This document shows positions 7,554-16,952 of a stretch of 44,765 nucleotides of DNA, one piece after another. The position numbers and the translations under genes were made by a program. The stretch comes from an uncultured Christensenella sp. (GTDB taxonomy: Bacteria > Bacillota > Clostridia > Christensenellales > Borkfalkiaceae), in contig CAJUEV010000012.1 in the NCBI GenBank assembly GCA_910585785.1, positions 1-44,765 of the forward strand. Direction: 5' to 3'. The notes beneath the pieces are model-generated. The model was not told the origin of the DNA, ran no database searches, and saw nothing but the letters and a program-made list of their open reading frames with translations. Position 1 is the first letter of the stretch; each line of letters begins with the position of its first letter.

Positions 7554-7886
7554 ATGACAATTACTGAAAAATACAATGAAATCAAAACCACATATCTTTC
7601 ATCGCTTAAAACGCTGTCGCAGAGCATTGCGACTTACGATAAATACGAAACTGTGTTAAATGATTTTGGAAACTGTATTGAACAGCACTTTAATACGGTT
7701 GAACAGTCTACGGAAATCACTCCGCAAATGATACTCAAATATCGTGAAATCATAGAAGAGCGTGGCGTTTGCAATAACACGGTTGCGCACTACCTTACCC
7801 TTCTCCATTCCTTTTTTGAATGGTGCAAGGCTCATAAGTTTTACGCAGAACAGCCCATCCTCTTTGTAAATGACGTTGCAGCTTGA
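7554..7886 (+). pseudogene. Tyrosine recombinase, N-terminal fragment only
   Basis: This 110-codon frame matches the N-terminal core-binding (SAM-like) domain of phage-type integrases: a long helix-rich stretch ending in LTLLHSFFEWCKAHKF, the helix before the catalytic domain. The whole catalytic domain (R-K-HxxR-H-Y) is missing. The sequence changes near 7855-7870 into the antisense of the LRR lipoprotein gene, so the last residues (ILFVNDVAA) may be foreign. The ribosome binding site is still good. It is a dead integrase left by deletion. Confidence 0.7.
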
Positions 7887-9380
7887 ATTAACAAGCAGGT
7901 TGGCTGCCCAAACAGTGTCGCGTATTTGCGCCTGCGTGAAAGCGGCGGTAATTTGCGACTGAACATTGTAGTCAAACCAATAGTATGTATCAATAAAAAC
8001 CGCTTTTTCCAGCGAAATACATTTGGCAAACGCTTTTTCTTCAATAGTTTCCACGCTTTCGCCTATAATAACGCTTTTAAGCGCCGTGCAGTTTTCAAAA
8101 GCGTTTACGGGTATAATTTTCAAACCGCTGCCCGTGTCAAGAGTTTGCAGCATTTTACAGTTTATAAAGGCGTAATCGCCCAATTCTTCAATTCCGTCCG
8201 GTATGCGCAAACTTGCTATTGCCGAGCCGTTAAACGCGCCCGCGCCTATTTTTTTAAGGCTTTGCGGAAGGGTTATGCCTGTAAGACCGGTGTTTGCAAA
8301 AGAGTAATTTCCTATTGCTTCCAGCCCTTCCGGCAGTTCGGCGTAAACAAGCGAAAAAAGTCCGTCAAACGCAAAATTGCCTATTGTTTTTACATTGTCT
8401 CCGATAGAAATCGCGGTTATGGGTTTTACGCCGTCGTCGGTGAAGGCGTATCTGAAAATTTCGGTAACGGGTTTATTGTTGTATTCCGCGGGTACTATAA
8501 CCTGTTCGTCGTCGCCCGTGTATTTTTCAAGAATATACCCGTCTGCGGCGGCGTTTAGTTTCCATTTAAAAAGGTTTACGCTGCTTGCGGGTAGTTTTTC
8601 GTAAACCGCGGTTGCCGTCATATCTTCCCCGAAAGTAAGTTCGCCGTACGTCCATTTGCCGGTATAAAACGGTTTGTAAGGGACTTCCGGCGCCTCTATC
8701 GTACTGTCAAGCACGGTATAGGTGCGTATTACTGCGTTTTCACCGTCGGGAAAAATAATTTTGTAATAAATAAGCGTATATTCGCATTCTACGGTAACGT
8801 CGCCGTCGTAACTCAGCGTAAAATCACGCCATTTTGTTGTGTAGCCCCTTTTTTCGGGAGCGGGAGGGGGAGTTATCTCCTCGTCGAACACGGTGTAAAA
8901 ATATTCTTCAAAAAAGTTTTCCGCGACGAAAGTTATGCGGAAGCGGCGCAGTTCGTACACCGCGTGTACGATGACGGTGCCGCCGTTTGAAAGGTCGTAT
9001 TGCTGCCAGACGCCCGTGTAACCGTATTTTGCTGGCACAGCCGGCTCGCTTACCTTCACGTCGCCTTCTTCATAGGGCACGGTAAACTCAAAATTTTCGG
9101 CAACGAATATAACAAGTCGCTTTTCTTCCGGTTTTTCGGTATCGTCCGGTTTTTCGCCCTCGTTATGCTCTCCGTCCGTGTTTCCGTCCCCGTCGGACGG
9201 GGGAACGGTGGAACCGCCGCTATTTTCGCCGTCGCCTTCGGTGCCCGATGAAGGGGGAATAACCGTTTCGGTTTCCGTACGGTTAAGTCCGCAACCCGTT
9301 GCAAAAACGGCAATCGCCGCACACAAAATAATGCCTATTATACCAATAAGCAACAAAAAATTAATATTCAGCCTTCTCAT
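7656..9380 (-). CDS. BspA-like LRR lipoprotein with three B-repeats, 3' end replaced
   Basis: The product has 574 residues as read. A signal peptide with lipobox FATGC places the lipidated Cys at residue 30. A Gly/Pro/Asp/Glu-rich linker follows (~35-85). Next come three InlB/Flg_new-type B-repeats of ~55 residues (~88-145, 146-205, 206-262), each ending in a V-x-A-x-Y-E-like strand. Then LRR_5/BspA-type leucine-rich repeats run from ~300 to ~480 (IGNFAFDGLFSLVYAELPEGLEAIG). Such proteins sit on the cell surface and mediate adhesion. After about residue 505 the frame runs antisense through the integrase fragment, so the last ~70 residues are an artefact of a deletion or insertion junction. 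The native C-terminus is lost. Confidence 0.75.
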   Translation of the reverse strand: MRRLNINFLLLIGIIGIILCAAIAVFATGCGLNRTETETVIPPSSGTEGDGENSGGSTVPPSDGDGNTDGEHNEGEKPDDTEKPEEKRLVIFVAENFEFTVPYEEGDVKVSEPAVPAKYGYTGVWQQYDLSNGGTVIVHAVYELRRFRITFVAENFFEEYFYTVFDEEITPPPAPEKRGYTTKWRDFTLSYDGDVTVECEYTLIYYKIIFPDGENAVIRTYTVLDSTIEAPEVPYKPFYTGKWTYGELTFGEDMTATAVYEKLPASSVNLFKWKLNAAADGYILEKYTGDDEQVIVPAEYNNKPVTEIFRYAFTDDGVKPITAISIGDNVKTIGNFAFDGLFSLVYAELPEGLEAIGNYSFANTGLTGITLPQSLKKIGAGAFNGSAIASLRIPDGIEELGDYAFINCKMLQTLDTGSGLKIIPVNAFENCTALKSVIIGESVETIEEKAFAKCISLEKAVFIDTYYWFDYNVQSQITAAFTQAQIRDTVWAANLLVNSSCNVIYKEDGLFCVKLMSLAPFKKGMEKGKVVRNRVIANATLFYDFTIFEYHLRSDFRRLFNRIKVLFNTVSKII

Positions 9381-9577
9381 AACCGTTTTAACCTTACCCT
9401 ATACGGAAATTTGTCGAATTTTGTCGAAAACATTGTAACAAAAAGCAGCAGAAAAGGTTATATGCTTTTTGTGGTGAAAATTTTGTTGCTTTTCGTTGAG
9501 TTTTTAAGTATTTTATGCGTTTTAAGCGGTTAACAACATTTTTTGCCGCTACATACCAATATAAAGGCAATATAAAA

Positions 9578-9608
9578 CCGCCCGCGGACTTGTGCGGTCC
9601 GCGGGCGG
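9578..9608 (-). terminator. Intrinsic terminator of the NYN gene
   Basis: A perfect 12-bp GC-rich stem (CCGCCCGCGGAC and complement) lies 12 bases beyond the NYN stop codon on the minus strand and is followed by TTTTAT. Confidence 0.85.
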
Positions 9609-9620
9609 TAAAGTTGCTTT

Positions 9621-10379
9621 TTATTGCTGTTTTTTGCCGTCCTTACGCGCAGATTTGTTGCTTATGTAATAAGTAGTCTTATCTGCGGAAAGTTTTGTTT
9701 CGTATTCCATATTTTTAAGCAGGTCAATCATCTTTTTAAAGCCGAAGTTTCTGCAATCGAAGTCGCTGAACTGCTTTTGCAACAGCGTGCCCACGGTGCT
9801 GGCAAGCAGCCAGCCGTCCGCGTCGGCGTTTTCTTCTATCATTGTGTCAATCGCCTTTTTAATGTCCGTTAAGGCTGTCTGCGTGGATTTGTCCTGCTCG
9901 GAAGGGGCGGAGGGCTTGCCCTTTTTGGGTTTTTGAGTAGCGGCGGGCTTGCTTATCAGGTCAACGTATTTAAACATACTGCACGCCGAAACAAAGGGTT
10001 TGGGGGTTTGATGTTTTCCCATACCTATGACAACCATACCCGCTTCTCTCAGCCTTGAAGCAAGTTTGGTAAAGTCGCTGTCGGACGAAACTATGCAAAA
10101 TCCGTCTACTTTGCCTGTGTAAAGTATGTCCATTGCGTCTATTATCATCGCCGAATCGGTTGCGTTTTTGCCCTTGGTGTAGGCGTATTGCTGCATAGGC
10201 GTTATAGAGTATTCAAGCAAAACGTCCTTCCAGCCGTCAAGGTTGGGTACCGTCCAGTCGCCGTAAATGCGTTTGTAAGTTATTACGCCCTCTTTGGTTA
10301 CTTCGTCTATAATCGTTTTAAGATATTGCGGGCTTGTGTTGTCCCCGTCTATAAGTATGGCAAATTTTTTGTCTTCCAT
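9621..10379 (-). CDS. NYN-domain (PIN-like) protein with C-terminal LOTUS/OST-HTH domain
   Basis: This is a 252-residue cytoplasmic protein. I chose MEDKKFAILIDGDN as start because GGAG lies 7 bases upstream. Residues 5-150 form the NYN/LabA-type PIN-like nuclease fold. The acidic residues expected to bind metal are present: D11 and D13 in IDGDN, the ATDSAMIIDAMD segment, and D in IVSSDSDF. A Lys-rich linker is followed by ~75 residues matching an OST-HTH/LOTUS domain (GWLLASTVGTLLQKQFSDFDCRNFGFKKMIDLL), a probable RNA-binding module. The family is predicted to act as an RNase in RNA turnover. It is a single-gene unit with its own promoter and terminator. Confidence 0.85.
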   Translation of the reverse strand: MEDKKFAILIDGDNTSPQYLKTIIDEVTKEGVITYKRIYGDWTVPNLDGWKDVLLEYSITPMQQYAYTKGKNATDSAMIIDAMDILYTGKVDGFCIVSSDSDFTKLASRLREAGMVVIGMGKHQTPKPFVSACSMFKYVDLISKPAATQKPKKGKPSAPSEQDKSTQTALTDIKKAIDTMIEENADADGWLLASTVGTLLQKQFSDFDCRNFGFKKMIDLLKNMEYETKLSADKTTYYISNKSARKDGKKQQ

Positions 10380-10407
10380 ATGCCGCTCCGTATTTTGCAT
10401 TATAATT

Positions 10408-10436
10408 ATTGTAACATAAAACTATAAGTTTTTCAA
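10408..10436 (-). promoter_or_regulatory. Promoter of the NYN gene
   Basis: Minus-strand TTGAAA (10431-10436), a 17-bp spacer and TACAAT (10408-10413), about 29 bases before the chosen ATG. Confidence 0.6.
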
Positions 10437-10594
10437 CCCGCTTTTCAAATTGTTATTGCTTGTTTTGCCTTATTTTAAGTAAAAAACAGGCGATTTACGA
10501 CAAATTTTGCACCGTTTGGCGCTGTGTTTGCGTTTTTGATACAATTTACGCATATTTTTCGCAAAACCGAAAAATTCGGCAAACCGCGTTATTT

Positions 10595-10625
10595 TTGTTG
10601 CTTTTTATTTTTGTTAGTATATAAT
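10595..10625 (+). promoter_or_regulatory. Probable promoter of the surface-protein gene
   Basis: A consensus TATAAT lies at 10620-10625 with a weak TTGTTG at 10595-10600 (19-bp spacer). Transcription would begin near 10632, which gives a leader of about 107 bases containing the hairpin pair at 10650-10692. Confidence 0.45.
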
Positions 10626-10649
10626 GGACGAGTAAATTTAGTAGCGAAA

Positions 10650-10692
10650 AAAACGAGGGACGTCCCTCGTTTTCTATGCAAAGCATAGAAAA
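10650..10692 (+). repeat. Overlapping hairpin pair in the leader
   Basis: A 24-bp perfect palindrome without loop (AAAACGAGGGAC and complement, 10650-10673) is followed by a second hairpin (TTTTCTATGC, loop AAA, GCATAGAAAA, 10670-10692). They share the TTTT at 10670-10673, so only one can fold fully at a time. A very similar arrangement occurs at 19516-19560, also just before an exported-protein gene. Confidence 0.7.
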
Positions 10693-10738
10693 CGCAGTTA
10701 AATTTGTTTAATTAGTTTAAAATTTATCGGAGGTTTTA

Positions 10739-13531
10739 ATGAAATCGATGACAAAACGCACGGGCGCGATTTTAGCAGTTGCCGCCTATGCAGCGACCGC
10801 GGTTGCGGGACTGGGTTTGACTTTCGACCTGAAAGCGAACGCCGCCGACGACCCGAAAGAAGGCTTAACCTATTATTACTCGGGACTTAAATTCAATCCC
10901 AGAGCGGAAAGATTTTACAAAGCGTTTGAAACGCTTGAAGAAAGCGGCGCTTTCAAAACGGGAGAAGTAGACTATAACATAGTTGAAAATAAAGTAGTAG
11001 TGGGACAGGACGTTTCCGACTACGTTGACAAAGGCAGCTCTAAACTGCCCGTAGCGTTCGGCGCGGGACGCGACGCTTTTCTTATGGATAATCCCGACTT
11101 GTTCTATTGGGACGTATTTTCGGTTTCGATAAGCGCGGGCGTACAGGGCGGAAATTACGTTGCGTTTATGGATACAAGCCGCACGGACGACCCGTTTGTA
11201 GGGCATTTGAATACCGAAGCGAAGATTAACGACGCAATAATAGAGTATGAAGCGGCGCTTAAAACCGTTGTGGACGGCGCGAAAGCGGCGAGCAGCGACA
11301 AGAAAGCGCAGATTGAATACGTTAATAAATACATAGGCGACCATACCGAATACGATTTTTGCGCAACCATTACCGACGGCGAAACCGGCTTTGCACCCGA
11401 AGCGGATTACATTGACACCGCTTACGGCGCGCTTGTAAACGGAAAAGCCATTTGCGGCGGTTATGCAAAAGCGTTTAAAGCGGTTATGGACAGATTGGGC
11501 ATACCTTGCGTATGCGTGCAGGGATATAGTTATAAAGACGGTTCATCCGAGTTTGTAGCGCATATGTGGAACGCCGTTAAACTTGACGGTATGTGGTACG
11601 CGGTTGACGTAACCTGGAACGATACCGCCGGCAAAAACGACTGGTTGCTTATAGGCGAAAAGGCGCTTACGAAAGACCACGTTGAAGACAAAGTTATTTC
11701 TTCTTCTGGTTACGAGCTTAAATACCCCGCGTTAAAGCCCTATAATTACGGCAACGATACCGACGAAAACGGTATGGACATAAAGGGAGAATATGAAGAA
11801 AGCTCCGACGGCACGGGTAAATTTCTTTCTCTTACCGTTGCATACGACGGAAAAGGTGCGGAAAAACTTGAAGAGGAAGGAAAATATTTTTCGTTTCGTA
11901 CGGGTGATAAGGGAGAAAATGGTGCAATAGTTTGGGGTCCTTGGTTCAACTTGATTGCTTTCGAAGAAGAGTTTGCCGGTGGATTTTCGCATACCGATAC
12001 GGAATGTAAATTTATTTTACACGCGGGGATTGAATTTATTCAGTTTGCTCTTATGGATTATGGTCCCGATTTGGGACTTGCAGGTTCAAGTCATAAAATT
12101 ATATATGACGAAACAAAACTTACGGACGAACATATAAGCCAGCCCAGCGCGCCTTATCAGAACGAAGGTTTCGGCAGTTATATTCCCTCCCCCGGCGCAA
12201 ACGTAACGCCTACAAACACGGGCGCTTACGACGTAAACGGCACCTATCAGATGAAGTTTGTCTACAACGATACGCTTGTGCTTGTGGAAGGAAAAACGGA
12301 AAAGGACGTGCAACTTCACGTTGAAATTTCGCGCGGCAACGACACCATAAACGACAATATTGTTATTACCGACTTCAAGTGGGACGGCAACAAGACGATT
12401 ACGTTCACGTTTAAGCCCAGCAAAATGTTTATACACAACTCCGCCGAATATAAGTTTACGCCCACTAACCTTGTAGGCAAGAGAAGCAACAAAATTCCCG
12501 ACCCCGTTTCTTATTTCTTCAAGGGCAAAAGCGTTGTTTGCAGCAAAATATTCAACGACGGCAGACTGTATATGAGCGTATACGGCGAACCCAACATACT
12601 TGACACTTCCGACTTGTCAATGAACGACTTCAAGGACGACTCGGGCAACTATTACGCAAAGGACCAAAGAAGCCAGCTTTTGCTTGTTGCAAACAAGCCC
12701 GGCAACGCCAAATCGGACCAGATGGTGGATATGCTGGGCAAGGAAGAAGGCATTGCGGAAAGCGACATTGTTACGACGGCTACGTACGAAATAGATTTGC
12801 AAATCTGCGGAGTGGTACAAAAAGTTCCCAACGGAAGTTATATGCAGGTTGCGTTCGGCTTCCCCGAAGGTTTCAGTCCCGACGACGCCGGCACGACGTT
12901 TAAAATTTATCATTACACGCACGACAAAGCGGGCAACATAACGGGCGTTGAGGAAATTCCCGTAATCGTTACCGAATACGGTTTGATTGCAAAGGTAAGC
13001 AGTTTCAGTCCGTTTACCATTGTGCAGGTTAAAAAATCCGCAGTCGGCGAAAGCTCGAACAAGAGCGTTTACGCAAGCGTTTTGGGCAACGGCGGCACTA
13101 TAAAGACGGAAGCGGGCACAAGCGGCGTTGAGGTGCTTAACGGCGACTCCGTAACGTACAACATAGTTCCCGAAAGCGGCTACAAAATCGACCGCGTTAT
13201 GCTTAACGGCAAGCCGTTGAGCGCGGACAGATACGTAAACGGCAAGATTACTCTTACAAAAGAGGAACTTGCGGAAGGCAACACGCTTGAAGCTTCATTC
13301 GTTACCGTGGCTTCCGCCGAACATTACGAAAAGAAGGGCGTTGAAATCAAACAGCCCGACACCATAATTATCGATTCCGATAAAATTATGGAAAGTTTTG
13401 AAGGCACGGATACCGCCGACGGCAAGACGCTGGGCGTGGTAATAGGCTGCGTTGTCGGCGCGGTTGTTTTGGCTGCCGGCACGGGCGCCGCTATTTACCT
13501 TGTAAGAAACAAAAAGCGCTCTGCAAAGTAA
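10739..13531 (+). CDS. Large transglutaminase-like surface protein, C-terminal anchor
   Basis: This is a 930-residue exported protein with CGGAGG before its ATG. A signal peptide (~1-35, ending near LKANAA) is followed by a transglutaminase-like/cysteine-protease domain at ~190-330. Its triad is readable as C in KAICGGYAKAF, H in VAHMWNAV and D in WYAVDVTWND. Several beta-rich segments follow, then a divergent InlB-type repeat at ~775-850 (VLNGDSVTYNIVPESGYKIDRV). A membrane helix with a basic tail (residues ~898-930) tethers it. Such domains process or crosslink peptides and proteins at the wall; the substrate is unknown. The gene is monocistronic between a promoter and a terminator. Confidence 0.8.
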   Translation: MKSMTKRTGAILAVAAYAATAVAGLGLTFDLKANAADDPKEGLTYYYSGLKFNPRAERFYKAFETLEESGAFKTGEVDYNIVENKVVVGQDVSDYVDKGSSKLPVAFGAGRDAFLMDNPDLFYWDVFSVSISAGVQGGNYVAFMDTSRTDDPFVGHLNTEAKINDAIIEYEAALKTVVDGAKAASSDKKAQIEYVNKYIGDHTEYDFCATITDGETGFAPEADYIDTAYGALVNGKAICGGYAKAFKAVMDRLGIPCVCVQGYSYKDGSSEFVAHMWNAVKLDGMWYAVDVTWNDTAGKNDWLLIGEKALTKDHVEDKVISSSGYELKYPALKPYNYGNDTDENGMDIKGEYEESSDGTGKFLSLTVAYDGKGAEKLEEEGKYFSFRTGDKGENGAIVWGPWFNLIAFEEEFAGGFSHTDTECKFILHAGIEFIQFALMDYGPDLGLAGSSHKIIYDETKLTDEHISQPSAPYQNEGFGSYIPSPGANVTPTNTGAYDVNGTYQMKFVYNDTLVLVEGKTEKDVQLHVEISRGNDTINDNIVITDFKWDGNKTITFTFKPSKMFIHNSAEYKFTPTNLVGKRSNKIPDPVSYFFKGKSVVCSKIFNDGRLYMSVYGEPNILDTSDLSMNDFKDDSGNYYAKDQRSQLLLVANKPGNAKSDQMVDMLGKEEGIAESDIVTTATYEIDLQICGVVQKVPNGSYMQVAFGFPEGFSPDDAGTTFKIYHYTHDKAGNITGVEEIPVIVTEYGLIAKVSSFSPFTIVQVKKSAVGESSNKSVYASVLGNGGTIKTEAGTSGVEVLNGDSVTYNIVPESGYKIDRVMLNGKPLSADRYVNGKITLTKEELAEGNTLEASFVTVASAEHYEKKGVEIKQPDTIIIDSDKIMESFEGTDTADGKTLGVVIGCVVGAVVLAAGTGAAIYLVRNKKRSAK

Positions 13532-13548
13532 AAATTTAAACAAACGGT

Positions 13549-13579
13549 AAAAAACCGCCGAATTATTCGGCGGTTTTTT
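13549..13579 (+). terminator. Intrinsic terminator
   Basis: A perfect 14-bp stem AAAAAACCGCCGAA/TTCGGCGGTTTTTT with loop TTA follows the surface-protein gene. Confidence 0.9.
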
Positions 13580-13642
13580 AATTTGCAAAATTACAAAAAA
13601 ACTTTGGTTCATTCGCTTGCTTTTTAAACTTGCGGATTGTAG

Positions 13643-13648
13643 TATAAT
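13643..13648 (+). promoter_or_regulatory. -10 box of the GH3 gene
   Basis: A consensus TATAAT lies 35 bases before the chosen ATG. The -35 region is poor (TTGCTT at 13617-13622, spacing 20), so activity may be low or need an activator. Confidence 0.4.
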
Positions 13649-13682
13649 ACAGATTCCAAAAAACGCACTACGGGGACTGTTT

Positions 13683-15827
13683 ATGAAATCGGTACAAATT
13701 GAAGATTTGCTTAAAAAATTGAGTTTGCAGGACAAAGCGCGGCAAATTACGCAAATAAACGCAGACTTTATAAAAGCGGACGTCAAGGCGGAGGCGACGG
13801 GCGTAAGCGACGGATTTTATTTAACCAAGGACGACGTTTTCGGCTGCGGCTCGGTGCTTAACTTCGGCGACGCGCGCGACGCCGAGTATATACGCAAAAA
13901 ATATCTGGAAGTATCCGAAAATAAAGTTCCGCTTGTTATGATGCAGGACGTTATACACGGCTATCGCACTATTTTTCCCGTGCCGCTTGCGCTGGCTTGC
14001 TCTTTCGATGCGGATTTGGTTGAAGAATGTTGCAAAATGTCCGCTGTCGAAGCGTCGCTTAACGGCGTTGACGTAACTTTTTCGCCTATGATTAATCTTT
14101 CGCGCGACGCTCGCTGGGGACGTGTTATGGAAGGCTATGGCGAAGACCCGTATCTTAACGGATTGTTCGGGCGGGCTGCGGTGCGCGGCTATCGCGCGGG
14201 CGGGCTGGCAAGCTGCGTAAAGCACTATGCGGCGTACGGCGCGGCGGAAGCGGGCAAGGACTACAACACCACCGATTTAAGCGAACACAATTTAAGGGAA
14301 TATTATTTGCGCGCCTTTGAGGAGTGCTTAAAGGAAAACCCCGAACTTATAATGACGTCATTCAACCTGTTAAACGGCGTGCCCGTAAATGCGGACTCGC
14401 ACTTGCTTGTTGATATTTTGCGCAAGGAGTGGAATTATAACGGGGTTGTAATAAGCGATTATGCGGCTGTTGTCGAGATGATAAAGCACGGTTATGCGGA
14501 AAACAAAAAGGAGTGCGCCCGCGTAGCCGCGCTTAACGCGGTGGATATGGAAATGATGTCCTCGGCATATATAGAATTTTTGCCCGAACTTGTGGAGGAA
14601 GGCGCCGTTCCCGCTTCGGTTGTGGACGAAATGGCAAAGCGCGTGCTGGAATTGAAGCAAAAGTTAAACCTTTTTGAAAATCCCGACAACGCCACTTCCG
14701 TACAAAAGGCGGAGGAAGCGTGCCTGTGCCCCGAACATAGAGAAATTGCTTTGCGTTCCGCGGAAAAAAGTTTTGTTTTGCTTGAAAACAGCGGCGTGCT
14801 TCCTTTAAAAGAATGGCAAAAAATTGCGCTTGTGGGACCGCTTGCCGCCGAAAAAAATATTTTGGGCGCGTGGGCGTGCGCGGGAAGGGCGGACGAGTGC
14901 GTTTCCGTGAAGGAAGGCGTTGAAAAACTGCTTGGCGCAAAAGTTTTATATTCCAAGGGTTGCTCAGTAGATTTGCTTTCCGACGACGAAAGTATAATTG
15001 CCGATGCCGTAAAAACCGCAAAGAAGGCGGAAGTTGTGGTAGCGTGCGTGGGCGAGCACTCTTACCATTCGGGTGAAAGCGCGTCCCGTGCGGATATTTG
15101 CTTGCCCAAAGTGCAAGTTAAACTTTTGAAAGAACTTAAAAAGGCGGGCAAGCCCGTAGTTGCCGTAATTTTTGGCGGCAGACCGCAGGTTTTGACGGAG
15201 GTGAAGGAGATTGCCGCCGCTATTTTGTATGTATGGCAACCTGGTACCGAGGGCGGCTCGGCGATAGCGGAAACGCTTTACGGCAAAGTTTGTCCCGAAG
15301 GAAAACTTGCTATGAGTTTTCCCCGTTCGGTGGGACAGTGCCCCGTTTATTACAATCATTTCAGTTCGGGACGTCCCAAATCCAAGGACGAACTGCACGG
15401 GCAGGCTTATACCTGCGGCTATATTGACGAATTGAATTCGCCGCTGTATCCCTTCGGCTACGGTTTAAGTTATACGCGCTTCGAATACGGCGATATTAAG
15501 CTTTCGTCCGCCGTTATGGAGCGGGGCGGTAAAATTTGCGTCAGCGTGCCTTTGAAAAACTGCGGAAGCAGAGCGGGCGGCGAGGTGGTTCAGCTGTATA
15601 TCAGGGACAAATTCGCTTCCTGCGCGCGCCCCGTACGCGAGCTTAAAGCTTTCCGCAAGGTGACGCTTGCCGCGGGCGAACAAAAAACCGTGGTTTTTGA
15701 AATTACGGAAGACGATTTGAAGTTTTACGGCGCAAACGGCAAATTCGCGGCGGAAGCGGGCGAGTTTGAAGTTATGGCTGGCGGCGACAGCCGTTGCGCG
15801 GTTGCGGGAGTTTTCAGGTTGCTTTAA
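13683..15827 (+). CDS. GH3 family beta-glucosidase, cytoplasmic
   Basis: This 714-residue enzyme starts at the ATG at 13683, with GGGGA upstream and a -10 box that excludes the longer frame. The GH3 N-terminal barrel covers ~5-330, with the substrate loops VKHYAAYGAAEAGKDYNTTD (~179-198) and MTSFNLLNGVP. The nucleophile is D259 in the motif VVISDY. The alpha/beta sandwich follows (~370-560), then an Fn3-like domain (~610-714). There is no signal peptide, so it acts inside the cell, removing glucose from the non-reducing end of imported beta-gluco-oligosaccharides. It resembles the GH3 enzyme next to the sophoro-oligosaccharide phosphorylase of Listeria innocua. It shares a terminator with the convergent LacI gene. 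Confidence 0.85.
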   Translation: MKSVQIEDLLKKLSLQDKARQITQINADFIKADVKAEATGVSDGFYLTKDDVFGCGSVLNFGDARDAEYIRKKYLEVSENKVPLVMMQDVIHGYRTIFPVPLALACSFDADLVEECCKMSAVEASLNGVDVTFSPMINLSRDARWGRVMEGYGEDPYLNGLFGRAAVRGYRAGGLASCVKHYAAYGAAEAGKDYNTTDLSEHNLREYYLRAFEECLKENPELIMTSFNLLNGVPVNADSHLLVDILRKEWNYNGVVISDYAAVVEMIKHGYAENKKECARVAALNAVDMEMMSSAYIEFLPELVEEGAVPASVVDEMAKRVLELKQKLNLFENPDNATSVQKAEEACLCPEHREIALRSAEKSFVLLENSGVLPLKEWQKIALVGPLAAEKNILGAWACAGRADECVSVKEGVEKLLGAKVLYSKGCSVDLLSDDESIIADAVKTAKKAEVVVACVGEHSYHSGESASRADICLPKVQVKLLKELKKAGKPVVAVIFGGRPQVLTEVKEIAAAILYVWQPGTEGGSAIAETLYGKVCPEGKLAMSFPRSVGQCPVYYNHFSSGRPKSKDELHGQAYTCGYIDELNSPLYPFGYGLSYTRFEYGDIKLSSAVMERGGKICVSVPLKNCGSRAGGEVVQLYIRDKFASCARPVRELKAFRKVTLAAGEQKTVVFEITEDDLKFYGANGKFAAEAGEFEVMAGGDSRCAVAGVFRLL

Positions 15828-15884
15828 AAACGATTGCAAAACCGCAGTAAAAACAAACTTATTTGCAAAAATGCGCAGGCATAC

Positions 15885-15925
15885 AAAAGCCCCCGAAACG
15901 GAATTTTCCGTTTCGGGGGCTTTTT
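15885..15925. terminator. Bidirectional terminator between GH3 and LacI genes
   Basis: A perfect 19-bp stem (AAAAGCCCCCGAAACGGAA and complement) with a TT loop has T runs on both strands. It lies between the convergent GH3 and LacI genes. Confidence 0.9.
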
Positions 15926-15934
15926 ATATAAAAA

Positions 15935-16876
15935 TCAAATATTGTATTTTACTGTTTTTACGGGAATTTTTTTGATGGACTTGCCCGAAAGGTGTTCAAA
16001 CATCTGCAACATAGAGTAAGAGGATGTTGCCGCCCAGTGCAGGTGGTCGGCTTTTGCCGTTATAAACCGGTTTGGAGAGTTATAGCGTAAAACTCCGTCA
16101 AATCCCGTAACAATTATGTCTTTTTTGATATTTTCTGCTTTAAGTCCGGCAATAATACCCATAGCGGTTTCGTCGTTGGCGCATACTATTGCGTCCGGAC
16201 GGGTGTCGTGTTCCAAAACGAATCGGCAGGCGTTTAGTCCGCCTTCGTAAGTGAAGTCCGTTTGCAGTACGATAGTGTTTTTGTTTATAAGCCCGTTTTC
16301 GTCCAGCGCGCTGCAAAAACCGTTATAGCGGTAACTGCTTTCGTAGGACTCTTTCGGTCCGCCTATAAACGCAAAAGTCTTAGCGCCGGCGTTTATCGCG
16401 CACTGCGTAACCGCCTTGCAACCGTTGAAGTTGTCCAGCGTTACGTTTACCGCGTCCGTAAATTCCGTTTCGCGGTCCATAAGCACAACGGGTATTCTGC
16501 GCGCGGTTATCTTTGCCACGTCCTCGTTGCTGACTTTGGAGTTAAGCACAAACAACCCGTCCATCCACTTTATTTTTGAAACGTCCGCGCCGACATAAAT
16601 CATAAGGTCGCAGTTGTTTAATCTTAGCGTTTCGTTCATCGCTTCGATAATCTCGGTATAAACGCCGCCTTTAAACGAGTTGACGCACAGCACAACCTGC
16701 TTTAAATACTCGCCGCCGTCGCTTCTTCCGCTTTTGCCGGAGTAGCCCAATTCTGCCGCGGCTTCAAGCACGCGCTGTTTTGTTCCCGCGGGAATGCGCG
16801 GGTCGTTGTTAAGCGAATAAGATACCGTTGTTACCGATAAACCGAGATATTTTGCTATATCGATTAGTCTGACCAT
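15935..16876 (-). CDS. LacI-family transcriptional regulator of the glycan locus
   Basis: This is a 313-residue repressor starting MVRLIDIAKYLGLSVTTVSYSLNN. The ATG at 16876 has AGGCGG upstream; the TTG at 16906 overlaps a GGAGG that is too distant. Residues 1-50 form the LacI helix-turn-helix and hinge, including the hinge segment RVLEAAAELGY. Residues ~60-313 form the periplasmic-binding-protein-like sensor (IPVVLMDRE, FAFIGGPKESYESSYRYNGF, AIVCANDETAMGI, VTGFDG). It is transcribed divergently from the 20-kb operon and convergently to GH3. A palindromic repeat cluster lies in the shared promoter region. It is likely to repress both promoters until an imported glucan fragment binds. Confidence 0.9.
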   Translation of the reverse strand: MVRLIDIAKYLGLSVTTVSYSLNNDPRIPAGTKQRVLEAAAELGYSGKSGRSDGGEYLKQVVLCVNSFKGGVYTEIIEAMNETLRLNNCDLMIYVGADVSKIKWMDGLFVLNSKVSNEDVAKITARRIPVVLMDRETEFTDAVNVTLDNFNGCKAVTQCAINAGAKTFAFIGGPKESYESSYRYNGFCSALDENGLINKNTIVLQTDFTYEGGLNACRFVLEHDTRPDAIVCANDETAMGIIAGLKAENIKKDIIVTGFDGVLRYNSPNRFITAKADHLHWAATSSYSMLQMFEHLSGKSIKKIPVKTVKYNI

Positions 16877-16912
16877 ATTTTTTTCCGCCTGAAAGTTTCC
16901 TCCCAATTCAGT

Positions 16913-16941
16913 GTTATATCACATATTTTTACATTTGTCTA
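16913..16941 (-). promoter_or_regulatory. Promoter of the LacI gene
   Basis: Minus-strand TAGACA (16936-16941), a 17-bp spacer and TATAAC (16913-16918). The -10 region contains TATGTGATATAA, which is identical to the -10 region of the divergent operon promoter. Confidence 0.65.
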
Positions 16942-16952
16942 CAATTTTTTTA

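Noticed and set aside
7841..9438. Several long open frames opposite the LRR lipoprotein gene
   Set aside because: They are antisense to a convincing lipoprotein with signal peptide, B-repeats and leucine-rich repeats, and they show no start signals or domain patterns.
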